In this document: positions 1 to 5,245 of the stretch, one piece after another
How positions within the stretch are numbered: the first letter of the stretch is position 1
How the letters are laid out: each line of letters begins with the position of its first letter
NCBI GenBank assembly: GCA_017958935.1
Contig: JAGDBR010000160.1
Location: forward strand, 1 to 6,634
Reading direction: 5' to 3'
DNA from: Lachnospiraceae bacterium
GTDB taxonomy: Bacteria > Bacillota_A > Clostridia > Lachnospirales > Lachnospiraceae
DNA length: 6,634 nt
Translations under genes and position numbers: made by a program
The notes under the pieces: generated by a model
Databases searched by the model: none
The model's input: only the letters and a program-made list of their open reading frames with translations
Told to the model about the DNA's origin: nothing

Positions 1-351
1 AACGGACACGCGTTCGGCTTCAACATCGGCTACGGCTTCGGGAACACGTCCGCGGCGAGCGAGAACGTCGTTTTCTACGACGGGAAGGCGCACAAGCTGG
101 ACGACGTGATCTTCCACATCCCGAAGGACGACATCATGAAGCCCTGGACCTTCACGTCTTCGGACGGCCGGTTCGAGACGTCCTTCACGCCGGTTCTGGA
201 CCGCGCGGCGAAGCTGGACTTCAAGGTCCTGGTCTCCGACCAGCACCAGGTCTTCGGCCGCATGAGCGGAAAGGCCGTGCTGGACGACGGGACGGTCCTG
301 GATTTCAGCGACGTCCTGTGCTTCGCGGAGAAGGTGCACAACAAGTACTGA
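1..351 (+). CDS. DUF2804 family protein, C-terminal fragment
   Basis: The frame is open from the first base and ends at TGA 349-351, giving the last 116 residues of a gene that starts outside the window. The fragment has the pattern I associate with the C-terminus of DUF2804: an IGYGFGNTSAASEN stretch (about residues 9-22), then FYDGKAHKLDDV, then KPWTFTSSDGRFE, and near the end SDQHQVFGRMSG followed by AVLDDGTVL. DUF2804 proteins are usually a little over 300 residues, so roughly one third is present. Their biochemical role is not established; the fold is thought to be a beta-rich lipocalin or AttH-like barrel, so a hydrophobic-ligand role is possible but unproven. Third codon positions are almost all G or C, as in the genes that follow. 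A promoter lies directly downstream, so this gene is probably the end of a separate transcript. Confidence 0.85.
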   Translation, partial: NGHAFGFNIGYGFGNTSAASENVVFYDGKAHKLDDVIFHIPKDDIMKPWTFTSSDGRFETSFTPVLDRAAKLDFKVLVSDQHQVFGRMSGKAVLDDGTVLDFSDVLCFAEKVHNKY

Positions 352-364
352 CAGCGCGAAACCT

Positions 365-394
365 TTTGCATAATGCGTCCGCATATGCTACAAT
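365..394 (+). promoter_or_regulatory. Extended -10 sigma-A-type promoter for the downstream operon
   Basis: A -10 box TACAAT (389-394, five of six consensus bases) is preceded directly by TGC (386-388), giving the extended -10 arrangement TGnTACAAT. A -35-like TTTGCA lies at 365-370 with an 18 bp spacer, or TTGCAT at 366-371 with 17 bp. The stretch is clearly richer in A and T than the surrounding coding DNA. Transcription would start near 401, leaving a leader of about 59 nt before the aldo/keto reductase start codon. Confidence 0.6.
368..388 (+). promoter_or_regulatory. Imperfect inverted repeat in the promoter spacer, possible operator
   Basis: GCATAATGCG (368-377) and CGCATATGC (380-388) are reverse complements apart from one extra A in the left arm, separated by the two bases TC. 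The repeat fills the spacer between the -35 and -10 boxes, a usual place for a repressor or activator site. It is not followed by a T run, so it does not look like a terminator for the upstream gene. The binding protein is unknown and no regulator gene is in the window. Confidence 0.35.
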
Positions 395-406
395 GTAAAG
401 AGACCC

Positions 407-428
407 GCCGGGCACGCCTGTATCCGGC
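407..428 (+). other. Small leader hairpin
   Basis: GCCGG (407-411) pairs with CCGGC (424-428), extendable by one G-U pair, around a loop of about ten bases. It lies in the predicted leader. The stem is short and the region is GC-rich, so chance is a real possibility. No T run follows and no known riboswitch core is recognisable. Confidence 0.2.
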
Positions 429-445
429 ATGACGGACAACCCTAC

Positions 446-453
446 AGAGGAGA
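446..453 (+). promoter_or_regulatory. Ribosome binding site of the aldo/keto reductase
   Basis: AGAGGAGA lies seven bases before the ATG at 460 and closely matches the anti-Shine-Dalgarno sequence. It fixes the start of the first gene of the series. Confidence 0.8.
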
Positions 454-459
454 AAGAAC

Positions 460-1581
460 ATGAACAAGTTTTTCCCTGAGATCTCGAAGAATTTCGGCTT
501 CGGCTGCATGCGTTTCCCGCAGATCGGCGAGGAGATCGACGAGGAGCAGGTCGCGAAAATGGTCGACTGCTTCCTGGAGGCCGGCTTCAACTATTTCGAC
601 ACCGCGCACGGATATCTGAGCACGCGGAGCGAACCGGTGCTGAAGAAGTGCCTGACGAGCCGCTATCCGCGCGACCGCTACATCCTGACCGACAAGCTCT
701 CGAACGGCTTCTTCGAAAAGGAGGAGGACATCCGTCCGCTGTTTGAAAGCCAGCTTGAGGCCTGCGGCGTCGACTATTTCGACTTTTACCTGATGCACTG
801 CCAGAACCGCGAGTTCTTCGCGAAGTTCCGGCGCTGCAACGCTTACGAAGTCTGCCAGGAGCTGAAGAAGGAAGGGAAGATCCGCCACGTCGGCATCTCC
901 TTCCATGACACGGCGGAAGTCCTGGAGATGATCCTGAACGAGTGCCCGGAGATCGAGGTCGTGCAGATCCAGTTCAACTACATGGACTACAGCGATCCGG
1001 TCGTCGAGGCCGGCAAGTGCTACGATGTCTGCACGTCGCGCGGCATCCCGGTCATCGTGATGGAGCCCGTGAAGGGCGGCAGTCTCGCGAAGCTCCCGGT
1101 GAAGGCGCAGGCGGTCATCGATTCGCTGGGCGGCGGATCGGCGGCGTCTTACGCGATCCGCTACGCGGCTTCCTTCGAGAACGTCGCGATGGTGCTTTCC
1201 GGCATGAGTTCGCTGCGCGAGATGGAGGAGAACGTCTCCTACATGAAGGACTTCAAGCCGCTGACGGCGGACGAGTTCAAGGCGCTCGACAAGGTCGTCG
1301 CGGAATTCAGGAGCCTGAAGCTCATCCCGTGCACGGCCTGCCATTACTGCACGGACGGCTGCCCGATGGGCATCCGCATCCCGGAACTGTTCCAGTGCAT
1401 GAACACCCGTACGGCGTTCGGCATCGGGAACACGGACTATTATTACAACCGGATCTATACGACCGAAGGAACGAAAGCGTCCGACTGCATCTCCTGCGGC
1501 CAGTGCGAGGGCGTCTGCCCGCAGCATCTGGACATCCGCGACCTGCTGCATGACGTCACCCGCGTCTTCGAGGGCGACTGA
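460..1581 (+). CDS. Aldo/keto reductase with C-terminal 4Fe-4S ferredoxin domain (COG1453 type)
   Basis: A 373-residue cytoplasmic oxidoreductase. Residues about 1-285 form the aldo/keto reductase barrel with the full catalytic tetrad in its usual context: Asp47 and Tyr52 in FDTAHGY, Lys79 in TDKL, and His113 in LMHCQN. The NADPH-side pattern (VGIS near 144-147, MEPVKGG at 201-207, SGMSS at 247-251) is also present. Residues 286-373 carry two cysteine clusters, C291/C294/C297/C301P and C343/C346/C349/C353P, each CxxCxxCxxxCP, enough for two 4Fe-4S clusters. This architecture is common in anaerobic Firmicutes and archaea; its substrates are mostly unknown. The Fe-S tail suggests electron exchange with ferredoxin or a similar carrier as well as nicotinamide chemistry. 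The length is normal and the start is fixed by AGAGGAG. The stop TGA shares its last base with the next gene's ATG, so the two are probably translated together. Confidence 0.93.
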   Translation: MNKFFPEISKNFGFGCMRFPQIGEEIDEEQVAKMVDCFLEAGFNYFDTAHGYLSTRSEPVLKKCLTSRYPRDRYILTDKLSNGFFEKEEDIRPLFESQLEACGVDYFDFYLMHCQNREFFAKFRRCNAYEVCQELKKEGKIRHVGISFHDTAEVLEMILNECPEIEVVQIQFNYMDYSDPVVEAGKCYDVCTSRGIPVIVMEPVKGGSLAKLPVKAQAVIDSLGGGSAASYAIRYAASFENVAMVLSGMSSLREMEENVSYMKDFKPLTADEFKALDKVVAEFRSLKLIPCTACHYCTDGCPMGIRIPELFQCMNTRTAFGIGNTDYYYNRIYTTEGTKASDCISCGQCEGVCPQHLDIRDLLHDVTRVFEGD

Positions 1582-2318
1582 TGAAGACAGGCCCGGGGCG
1601 TCAGACCGGAATCCTTGCATGCGCGGCCTTCCTGTTAGCGGAGGCCGTGCTTTTTGGATGGATCCTCCGGACGACCTTCGGGGAAGGGAACGGGGACGCG
1701 GCCCGCTACGCGTCGATCGTGCTGTGCGCGGTCTTCGCGCTCGCAAGGCTCGCTGCGGCGGCAAAGTGCGGGAAGCGCAGCAGAATTGCGGAAGCGGCCT
1801 TTCTGTTCGCGGCGTTCGCCTTTTCCGCGGCGGCCGACTGGTTCCTGGTCTTCGACCCGGACAGGGCGCTGCCCGCAGTCTGTCTGTTCGGCATTGCGCA
1901 GATCTTCCACGCGCTCCGGGTCATGAGCGCAGCGGGCGGGCTGTCGAAGCGGTGGCTTGCGGTGCGGCTTTTGCTGCTTGCAGCGGGCGCGGCGGTCCTT
2001 GCCGTTTCGCGGATCCGCGATCCCTTGATTTATGCGGGCACTTTCTATATACTGAACCTGACCGTTTCGTTCGCAAGAAGCTTCGGTCCCGCGGTGAGAA
2101 CGCGCGCCTACCGGATCCTTCCGGCGGGCCTGTTTCTGTTCATTCTCTGCGACGTGACCGTCGGTCTTCGCGGCATGGGCGCCTCCTGGGGGCTGCCCGG
2201 ACAGCTGCTGCGGACGGCGGCCGACCTGACCTATATTTTCTACGTGCCGTCCCAGGTGCTGATCGCGCTGGCCGGCATTGAATTCAGAAGGAGAGACGCC
2301 TCATGGAAAACTTCCTGA
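1581..2318 (+). CDS. Eight-helix membrane protein, probable YhhN/TMEM86-type lysoplasmalogenase
   Basis: A 245-residue hydrophobic protein with about eight predicted membrane segments (near 8-30, 43-62, 70-90, 96-116, 124-143, 148-166, 178-197, 212-233). Two features recall the YhhN/TMEM86 family: an SAAADWFLVF segment (82-91) followed by GIAQIFHALRV (104-114), and a later AGLFLFILCDVTVGLRG segment (182-198) followed by YIFYVPSQVLIALAG (218-232). Asp86 and Asp191 occupy the conserved acidic positions within these two halves. Characterised members hydrolyse the vinyl-ether bond of lysoplasmalogens, giving a fatty aldehyde and a glycerophospho-base. Many Clostridia make plasmalogens. The resemblance is at motif and topology level only, so another membrane family is possible. 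The ATG overlaps the preceding stop by one base and GAGGG at 1570-1574 serves as ribosome binding site. The 3' end overlaps the next gene by 16 bp. Confidence 0.6.
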   Translation: MKTGPGRQTGILACAAFLLAEAVLFGWILRTTFGEGNGDAARYASIVLCAVFALARLAAAAKCGKRSRIAEAAFLFAAFAFSAAADWFLVFDPDRALPAVCLFGIAQIFHALRVMSAAGGLSKRWLAVRLLLLAAGAAVLAVSRIRDPLIYAGTFYILNLTVSFARSFGPAVRTRAYRILPAGLFLFILCDVTVGLRGMGASWGLPGQLLRTAADLTYIFYVPSQVLIALAGIEFRRRDASWKTS

Positions 2319-3241
2319 TTGCCGTCAACGCAGTCGTCCCCTTTATCATTTACCTGGCATTCGGCTACGCCGCCCGCATCTTCAAGCTGGCGGACGAAGA
2401 TTTCCTGAAGAAGCTGAACACGGTCGCGTTCAACTGCTTCTTCCCGATCCTGATGTTCAACAACTTCTACACGATGGATCTGTCGGAAGGCGTGAACATG
2501 GGCATGATCGGCTTCATGCTGGCGTTCTTCTTCGTCAGCCTCGTGCTGCTGTTTCTGATCGTGCCGCGCTGCACGAAGGAGAATCCGCGCCGCGCGGTCA
2601 TCATCCAGGCGATCTTCCGGCGGAACAGCCTGCTGTTCGCGCTGCCGCTGGCGGAATCCGTGTTCGGCGCCGCGGGCAAGGACCTGGCGACGCTCGCCGT
2701 CGCGATCATGGTCCCGCTGTACAACGTCGTCGCGGTCGTCGTGCTGGAATACTACCGCGGCGGAAAGGTCACGTTCCTGCATCTTCTGAAGCGGATCCTG
2801 ATGAATCCGCTGATCATCGGCGCGCTGACCGGCCTGGTGTTCATCCTGCTGAAGATCAAGCTGCCGGCCTGCGTCGAGAAGCCGATCGGCGCCTTCGCGG
2901 GCATGACGTCGCCGCTCGCGCTTTTCATCCTCGGCGGGACGCTGCATTTCTCGGCGATCGGAAAGAACGCGAAGGCGATCGTCGCGGGTTCGTTCGCGAA
3001 CCTCGTCATTCTTCCGGCAGCCGCGATCGCGCTCGCGATGCTCTTCCCGTTCTCAGCGGCGGAGCGTTTCGTGATCTTCGCGGTCTTCGCGACCCCGCCG
3101 GCCGTCAGTTCGTTCTCGATGGCGGCGACGATGGGCGGCGACGCTGAGCTCGCAGGCCACCTGATCGTCGTGGAGACGATCGTGTCCATCGTGACGATCT
3201 TCCTGTGGATCCTGCTGCTGAAATCCTTCGGCATCGTCTGA
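2303..3241 (+). CDS. AEC (auxin efflux carrier) family transporter
   Basis: A 312-residue inner-membrane protein of the usual length for bacterial AEC permeases, with about ten membrane segments (near 5-27, 36-55, 65-88, 97-118, 126-150, 166-184, 197-215, 223-246, 254-275, 286-307). Family hallmarks include RRNSLLFALPLAESVFG (106-122), NPLIIGALTGL (168-178), SPLALFILGGTL (203-214) and the ATPPAVSSFSMAATMGGD stretch (263-280). Bacterial members export or import small organic acids such as malate or other carboxylates; the substrate here cannot be read from sequence. AAGGAG at 2288-2293, nine bases before ATG 2303, supports this start, so the gene begins inside the previous one and is probably co-translated with it. 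It ends just before a short GC-rich hairpin. Confidence 0.9.
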   Translation: MENFLIAVNAVVPFIIYLAFGYAARIFKLADEDFLKKLNTVAFNCFFPILMFNNFYTMDLSEGVNMGMIGFMLAFFFVSLVLLFLIVPRCTKENPRRAVIIQAIFRRNSLLFALPLAESVFGAAGKDLATLAVAIMVPLYNVVAVVVLEYYRGGKVTFLHLLKRILMNPLIIGALTGLVFILLKIKLPACVEKPIGAFAGMTSPLALFILGGTLHFSAIGKNAKAIVAGSFANLVILPAAAIALAMLFPFSAAERFVIFAVFATPPAVSSFSMAATMGGDAELAGHLIVVETIVSIVTIFLWILLLKSFGIV

Positions 3242-3247
3242 CAGGGC

Positions 3248-3263
3248 GCGGCCTGGCGGCCGC
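3248..3263 (+). other. GC-rich hairpin without a T run after the transporter gene
   Basis: GCGGCC (3248-3253) and GGCCGC (3258-3263) form a perfect six-pair stem with a TGGC loop, seven bases after the transporter stop codon. It is followed by AGCGTAAAG rather than a T tract, so it is not a standard intrinsic terminator. It could partly attenuate transcription, protect the 3' end of a processed upstream message, or be chance in GC-rich DNA. Confidence 0.35.
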
Positions 3264-3283
3264 AGCGTAAAGAAGAAACGTAT

Positions 3284-3312
3284 TTGACAGGAGAGTTCAT
3301 GGAACCTGTAAA
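3284..3312 (+). promoter_or_regulatory. Possible internal promoter before the phosphatase gene
   Basis: TTGACA (3284-3289) is a perfect -35 consensus, and TGTAAA (3307-3312, four of six bases) follows after exactly 17 bp. The surrounding 3265-3345 stretch is A/T-rich for this window. Transcription would start near 3319, inside the 40-residue peptide gene, and would serve only the phosphatase and genes after it. The -35 box runs into the AGGAG ribosome binding site (3289-3293) of the peptide, so the match may partly be a by-product of that site. Confidence 0.35.
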
Positions 3313-3421
3313 CGACAGAAAACACAAAATCATCCGGATCGCCCTGATCGCGGGCGTGATCGTCATATTGCTGGTCATGGCGTACCTCGGGCACATCATC
3401 GAGGGCATCGTGATCAAATGA
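3299..3421 (+). CDS. Small single-span membrane peptide, 40 residues, unknown function
   Basis: The reading frame starts at ATG 3299 and ends at TGA 3419-3421. AGGAG (3289-3293) lies five bases before the start. The product has a basic, polar N-terminus (MEPVNDRKHK), one hydrophobic segment (about residues 11-31, rich in Ile, Leu and Val) and a short tail ending in IVIK. The charge pattern predicts an N-in single-span membrane peptide. About 31 of 39 informative codons end in G or C, the same strong bias as the neighbours, and from codon 10 on the bias is nearly complete, which supports real coding. Its stop overlaps an ATG of the phosphatase frame as ATGA. I recognise no family. It may be a small regulator or membrane tether for a neighbour, but nothing in the sequence shows this. 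Confidence 0.65.
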   Translation: MEPVNDRKHKIIRIALIAGVIVILLVMAYLGHIIEGIVIK

Positions 3422-3423
3422 GC

Positions 3424-3430
3424 GGGGAGG
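3424..3430 (+). promoter_or_regulatory. Ribosome binding site deciding the phosphatase start
   Basis: GGGGAGG lies eight bases before the ATG at 3439, ideal spacing. The upstream in-frame ATG at 3418 has only GAGGGC about twelve bases away. The site therefore favours 3439 as the main start. Confidence 0.65.
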
Positions 3431-3438
3431 AACGCCGG

Positions 3439-4260
3439 ATGAGAACGGATCGGAATACGCCGGAACAGGCGTCCGCCGGCGCGCTTCTTCCGGGCGCGGC
3501 GCTGATCGGGGAGATCGCGCGCGTCGTCAGGCAGTGCGGCGAATGGATGCTGCGGGCGGACCGGACGAAAGCGCATACACAGACAAAGGAAGGCCACGGC
3601 AATTTCGTGACCGTTTACGATAAGCGGAACCAGGAGTACTGCCGGGAGCAGTTCCTGAAGCTTCTGCCGGAGGCGGTGTTCGTCGGCGAAGAGGAGGACA
3701 TCCACGCGCAGATCCGCGAGGGGCTTGCCTTCATTGTCGATCCGATCGACGGAACGGCAAACTTCATCCGCGATTACAAGGAAAGCTGCGTGTCGGTCGC
3801 TCTGCTTCGCGACGCGAAGCCCTGGATCGGCGTCGTCTACAACCCGTACCTGGACGAGCTGTTCACGGCGGAAAAGGGGCACGGCGCTTTCCTGAACGGC
3901 GCCCCGATCCGGGTGTCGGAGAACACGCTGGACAACGCGCTCGTCCTGTTCGGGACGACGCCCTACGACACGTCGCTGGCCGACCACACGTTCGACATCG
4001 CGAAGAAACTCTTCATTGCCGCGACCGACATCCGCCGGTCCGGCAGCGCGGCGCTCGACATCTGCGACGTGGCCTGCGGCCGGGCGGACCTGTTCTTTGA
4101 ACTCCGCCTGTCTCCCTGGGACCATGCGGCGGCGTCGGTGATCCTGACCGAGGCGGGCGGGAAGCTGACGCAGTGCGATCTGAGCCCCGAGATCTTCAAC
4201 GTGCCCTGCTCGGTCTTCGCGCGCGGCGCGGGGATCCGGGATACGGACCTTCCGTATTGA
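3439..4260 (+). CDS. Inositol monophosphatase family phosphatase
   Basis: A 273-residue enzyme (280 if ATG 3418 is used), normal length for the SuhB/IMPase family. It carries the family's metal-binding residues: Asp61 in GNFVTVYD, Glu84/Glu85 in FVGEEED, motif A DPIDGTANF with Asp101 and Asp104 (101-109), and motif B PWDHAAASVILTEAGG with Asp228 (226-241). These bind Mg2+ and position the substrate phosphate. Members dephosphorylate inositol monophosphates, 3'-phosphoadenosine phosphates, fructose-1,6-bisphosphate or other sugar phosphates. Sequence alone does not separate these, though motif B is SuhB-like. The enzyme should be cytoplasmic. ATG 3439 is chosen because GGGGAGG stands eight bases before it; the 3418 start overlaps the upstream peptide gene as ATGA and could be used through coupling. 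The acetyltransferase gene follows six bases after the stop, in the same reading frame. Confidence 0.9.
   Translation: MRTDRNTPEQASAGALLPGAALIGEIARVVRQCGEWMLRADRTKAHTQTKEGHGNFVTVYDKRNQEYCREQFLKLLPEAVFVGEEEDIHAQIREGLAFIVDPIDGTANFIRDYKESCVSVALLRDAKPWIGVVYNPYLDELFTAEKGHGAFLNGAPIRVSENTLDNALVLFGTTPYDTSLADHTFDIAKKLFIAATDIRRSGSAALDICDVACGRADLFFELRLSPWDHAAASVILTEAGGKLTQCDLSPEIFNVPCSVFARGAGIRDTDLPY
4241..4257 (+). promoter_or_regulatory. Hairpin at the phosphatase/acetyltransferase junction
   Basis: ATACGGA (4241-4247) and TCCGTAT (4251-4257) form a perfect seven-pair stem with a three-base loop CCT, and the phosphatase stop codon begins at the very next base (4258). It lies ten to twenty-six bases before the acetyltransferase ATG, where a ribosome binding site would normally be. 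No T run follows. A role in translation coupling or message processing is possible; chance is not excluded. Confidence 0.35.
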
Positions 4261-4266
4261 ACGGGC

Positions 4267-5232
4267 ATGAAGAAGACGAGAACAGAAAGAAGAGCCGCGC
4301 TGGAAGCGCTGCGGGCAGGACGCGCCGGAAGGGCGCGGGAAGCGAAGATCCGGCTGGTCCCGTATGAAACTTCGCTCGACGGCCTGATCCGTACGGTCTC
4401 GGAAGACGACCTTGCGGAGATCCGCGGCAACGGGGACGTATACCCCGAAACGGTGCTGCTCGCGCTGTGCCAAGAGCGTCCCGCAGGCGTCGGATACTTA
4501 AGCCGCGGGACCGTCAATGACGGCATTTTAACGGTCTATTGCGTGTTCGACGTGATTTCGTCCGCCCCGGGCGCGATCGCGGCCGGAAAGGCCCTTTTAA
4601 GAGCGCTGAAGGGCCGTTTTGCTTCGCTGAAGCCGAAGCTTCCCTTCCCGGACGCCCGGCTCACGGTCTTTTCGCGCGAAGAGAGCGAAACGGCGGCGTT
4701 CCTGCAGGAAAACGGGTTCCTGGCCGGCCGGAAGATGAGCGTTTTCCGGAACGGCCTGAACCTGATCGGGGATGTGCCGGAGACGCGGACCGTCCGGTTT
4801 CCGGACGGGTCCGAAAAGGAAGCGCACATCGGTTTTCTGGACGTGACCGTGCCGGAGAACATGGAGCGCTACATCCGCGCGAACGGGCGCGGCTTCGGTC
4901 ACCCGGACAGCGAAAAAGGCCTGCTGTTCCGTGTCGGTCACTGGCAGGCGCGGGTCTTCGCCTGGCTGTGCGGGGACGAGGTGCTCGCGGCCGTGACGGT
5001 CTGGCCGCAGCGCGGGATTGCTTTTGCGACGGAGGACGTGTTCTGCGTGCCGGAAGTCCGGAGACAGGGGCTGACGGAACAGCTGCTGAAATATCTGCTT
5101 AGACAGGGAAAAGAGGAAGGATACGCCTGCGCGGACCTGAACGCTTTTTCCCACAACATGACCGCGGTCCGCCTGTACGAAAAGTGCGGATACGTGAAGG
5201 AATACGAACTGACGGAATTCTATGTGGATTAA
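4267..5232 (+). CDS. GNAT-family N-acetyltransferase with two tandem GNAT-like halves
   Basis: A 321-residue protein, about twice a single GNAT domain. The C-terminal half (about 190-321) is a recognisable GNAT: a TEDVFCVPEVRRQGLTEQLL segment (255-274) covers strand beta-4 and the acetyl-CoA pyrophosphate loop (RxxGxT, R265-T270), and HNMTAVRLYEKCGY (296-309) with Tyr304 matches the usual C-terminal signature. The N-terminal half (about 28-165) repeats the layout in degenerate form: GILTVYCVFDV, then a weak loop PGAIAAGKALLRAL (101-114), then FSREESETAAFLQENGF (135-151). The substrate is unknown. A charged helical segment of 25 residues precedes the first half. No convincing ribosome binding site precedes the ATG; it lies six bases after the phosphatase stop, so coupling or re-initiation is likely. 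TTA leucine codons (Leu78, Leu88, Leu111) stand out against the GC-rich background. Confidence 0.85.
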   Translation: MKKTRTERRAALEALRAGRAGRAREAKIRLVPYETSLDGLIRTVSEDDLAEIRGNGDVYPETVLLALCQERPAGVGYLSRGTVNDGILTVYCVFDVISSAPGAIAAGKALLRALKGRFASLKPKLPFPDARLTVFSREESETAAFLQENGFLAGRKMSVFRNGLNLIGDVPETRTVRFPDGSEKEAHIGFLDVTVPENMERYIRANGRGFGHPDSEKGLLFRVGHWQARVFAWLCGDEVLAAVTVWPQRGIAFATEDVFCVPEVRRQGLTEQLLKYLLRQGKEEGYACADLNAFSHNMTAVRLYEKCGYVKEYELTEFYVD

Positions 5233-5236
5233 GGGG
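5231..5236 (+). promoter_or_regulatory. Ribosome binding site of the amidase gene
   Basis: AAGGGG lies nine bases before the ATG at 5246 and overlaps the TAA stop of the acetyltransferase (5230-5232), as expected for genes translated from one message. Confidence 0.6.
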
Positions 5237-5245
5237 AAAATACGC

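Noticed and set aside
368..388. Inverted repeat considered as terminator of the DUF2804 gene
   Set aside because: The stem is AT-containing with a bulge and is followed by TACAATGTAAAG instead of a T run, and it lies within a promoter.
401..459. Leader considered as riboswitch or attenuator
   Set aside because: About 59 bases with one weak hairpin; too short and without any conserved riboswitch core that I can recognise.
1324..1551. Cysteine-rich segment considered as a separate ferredoxin gene
   Set aside because: It is in frame with and uninterrupted from the aldo/keto reductase barrel, and the barrel-plus-ferredoxin layout is the normal COG1453 form.
442..1764. Long minus-strand open frame opposite the aldo/keto reductase
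   Set aside because: It mirrors a gene with clear catalytic and Fe-S motifs. Its product is rich in Arg, Asp, Leu and Val with no recognisable domain, as expected from the antisense of GC-rich coding DNA.
2752..4473. Long minus-strand open frame across the transporter, peptide and phosphatase genes
   Set aside because: It spans three well-supported plus-strand genes and their junctions, shows no domain pattern, and is explained by the scarcity of stops in GC-rich antisense frames.
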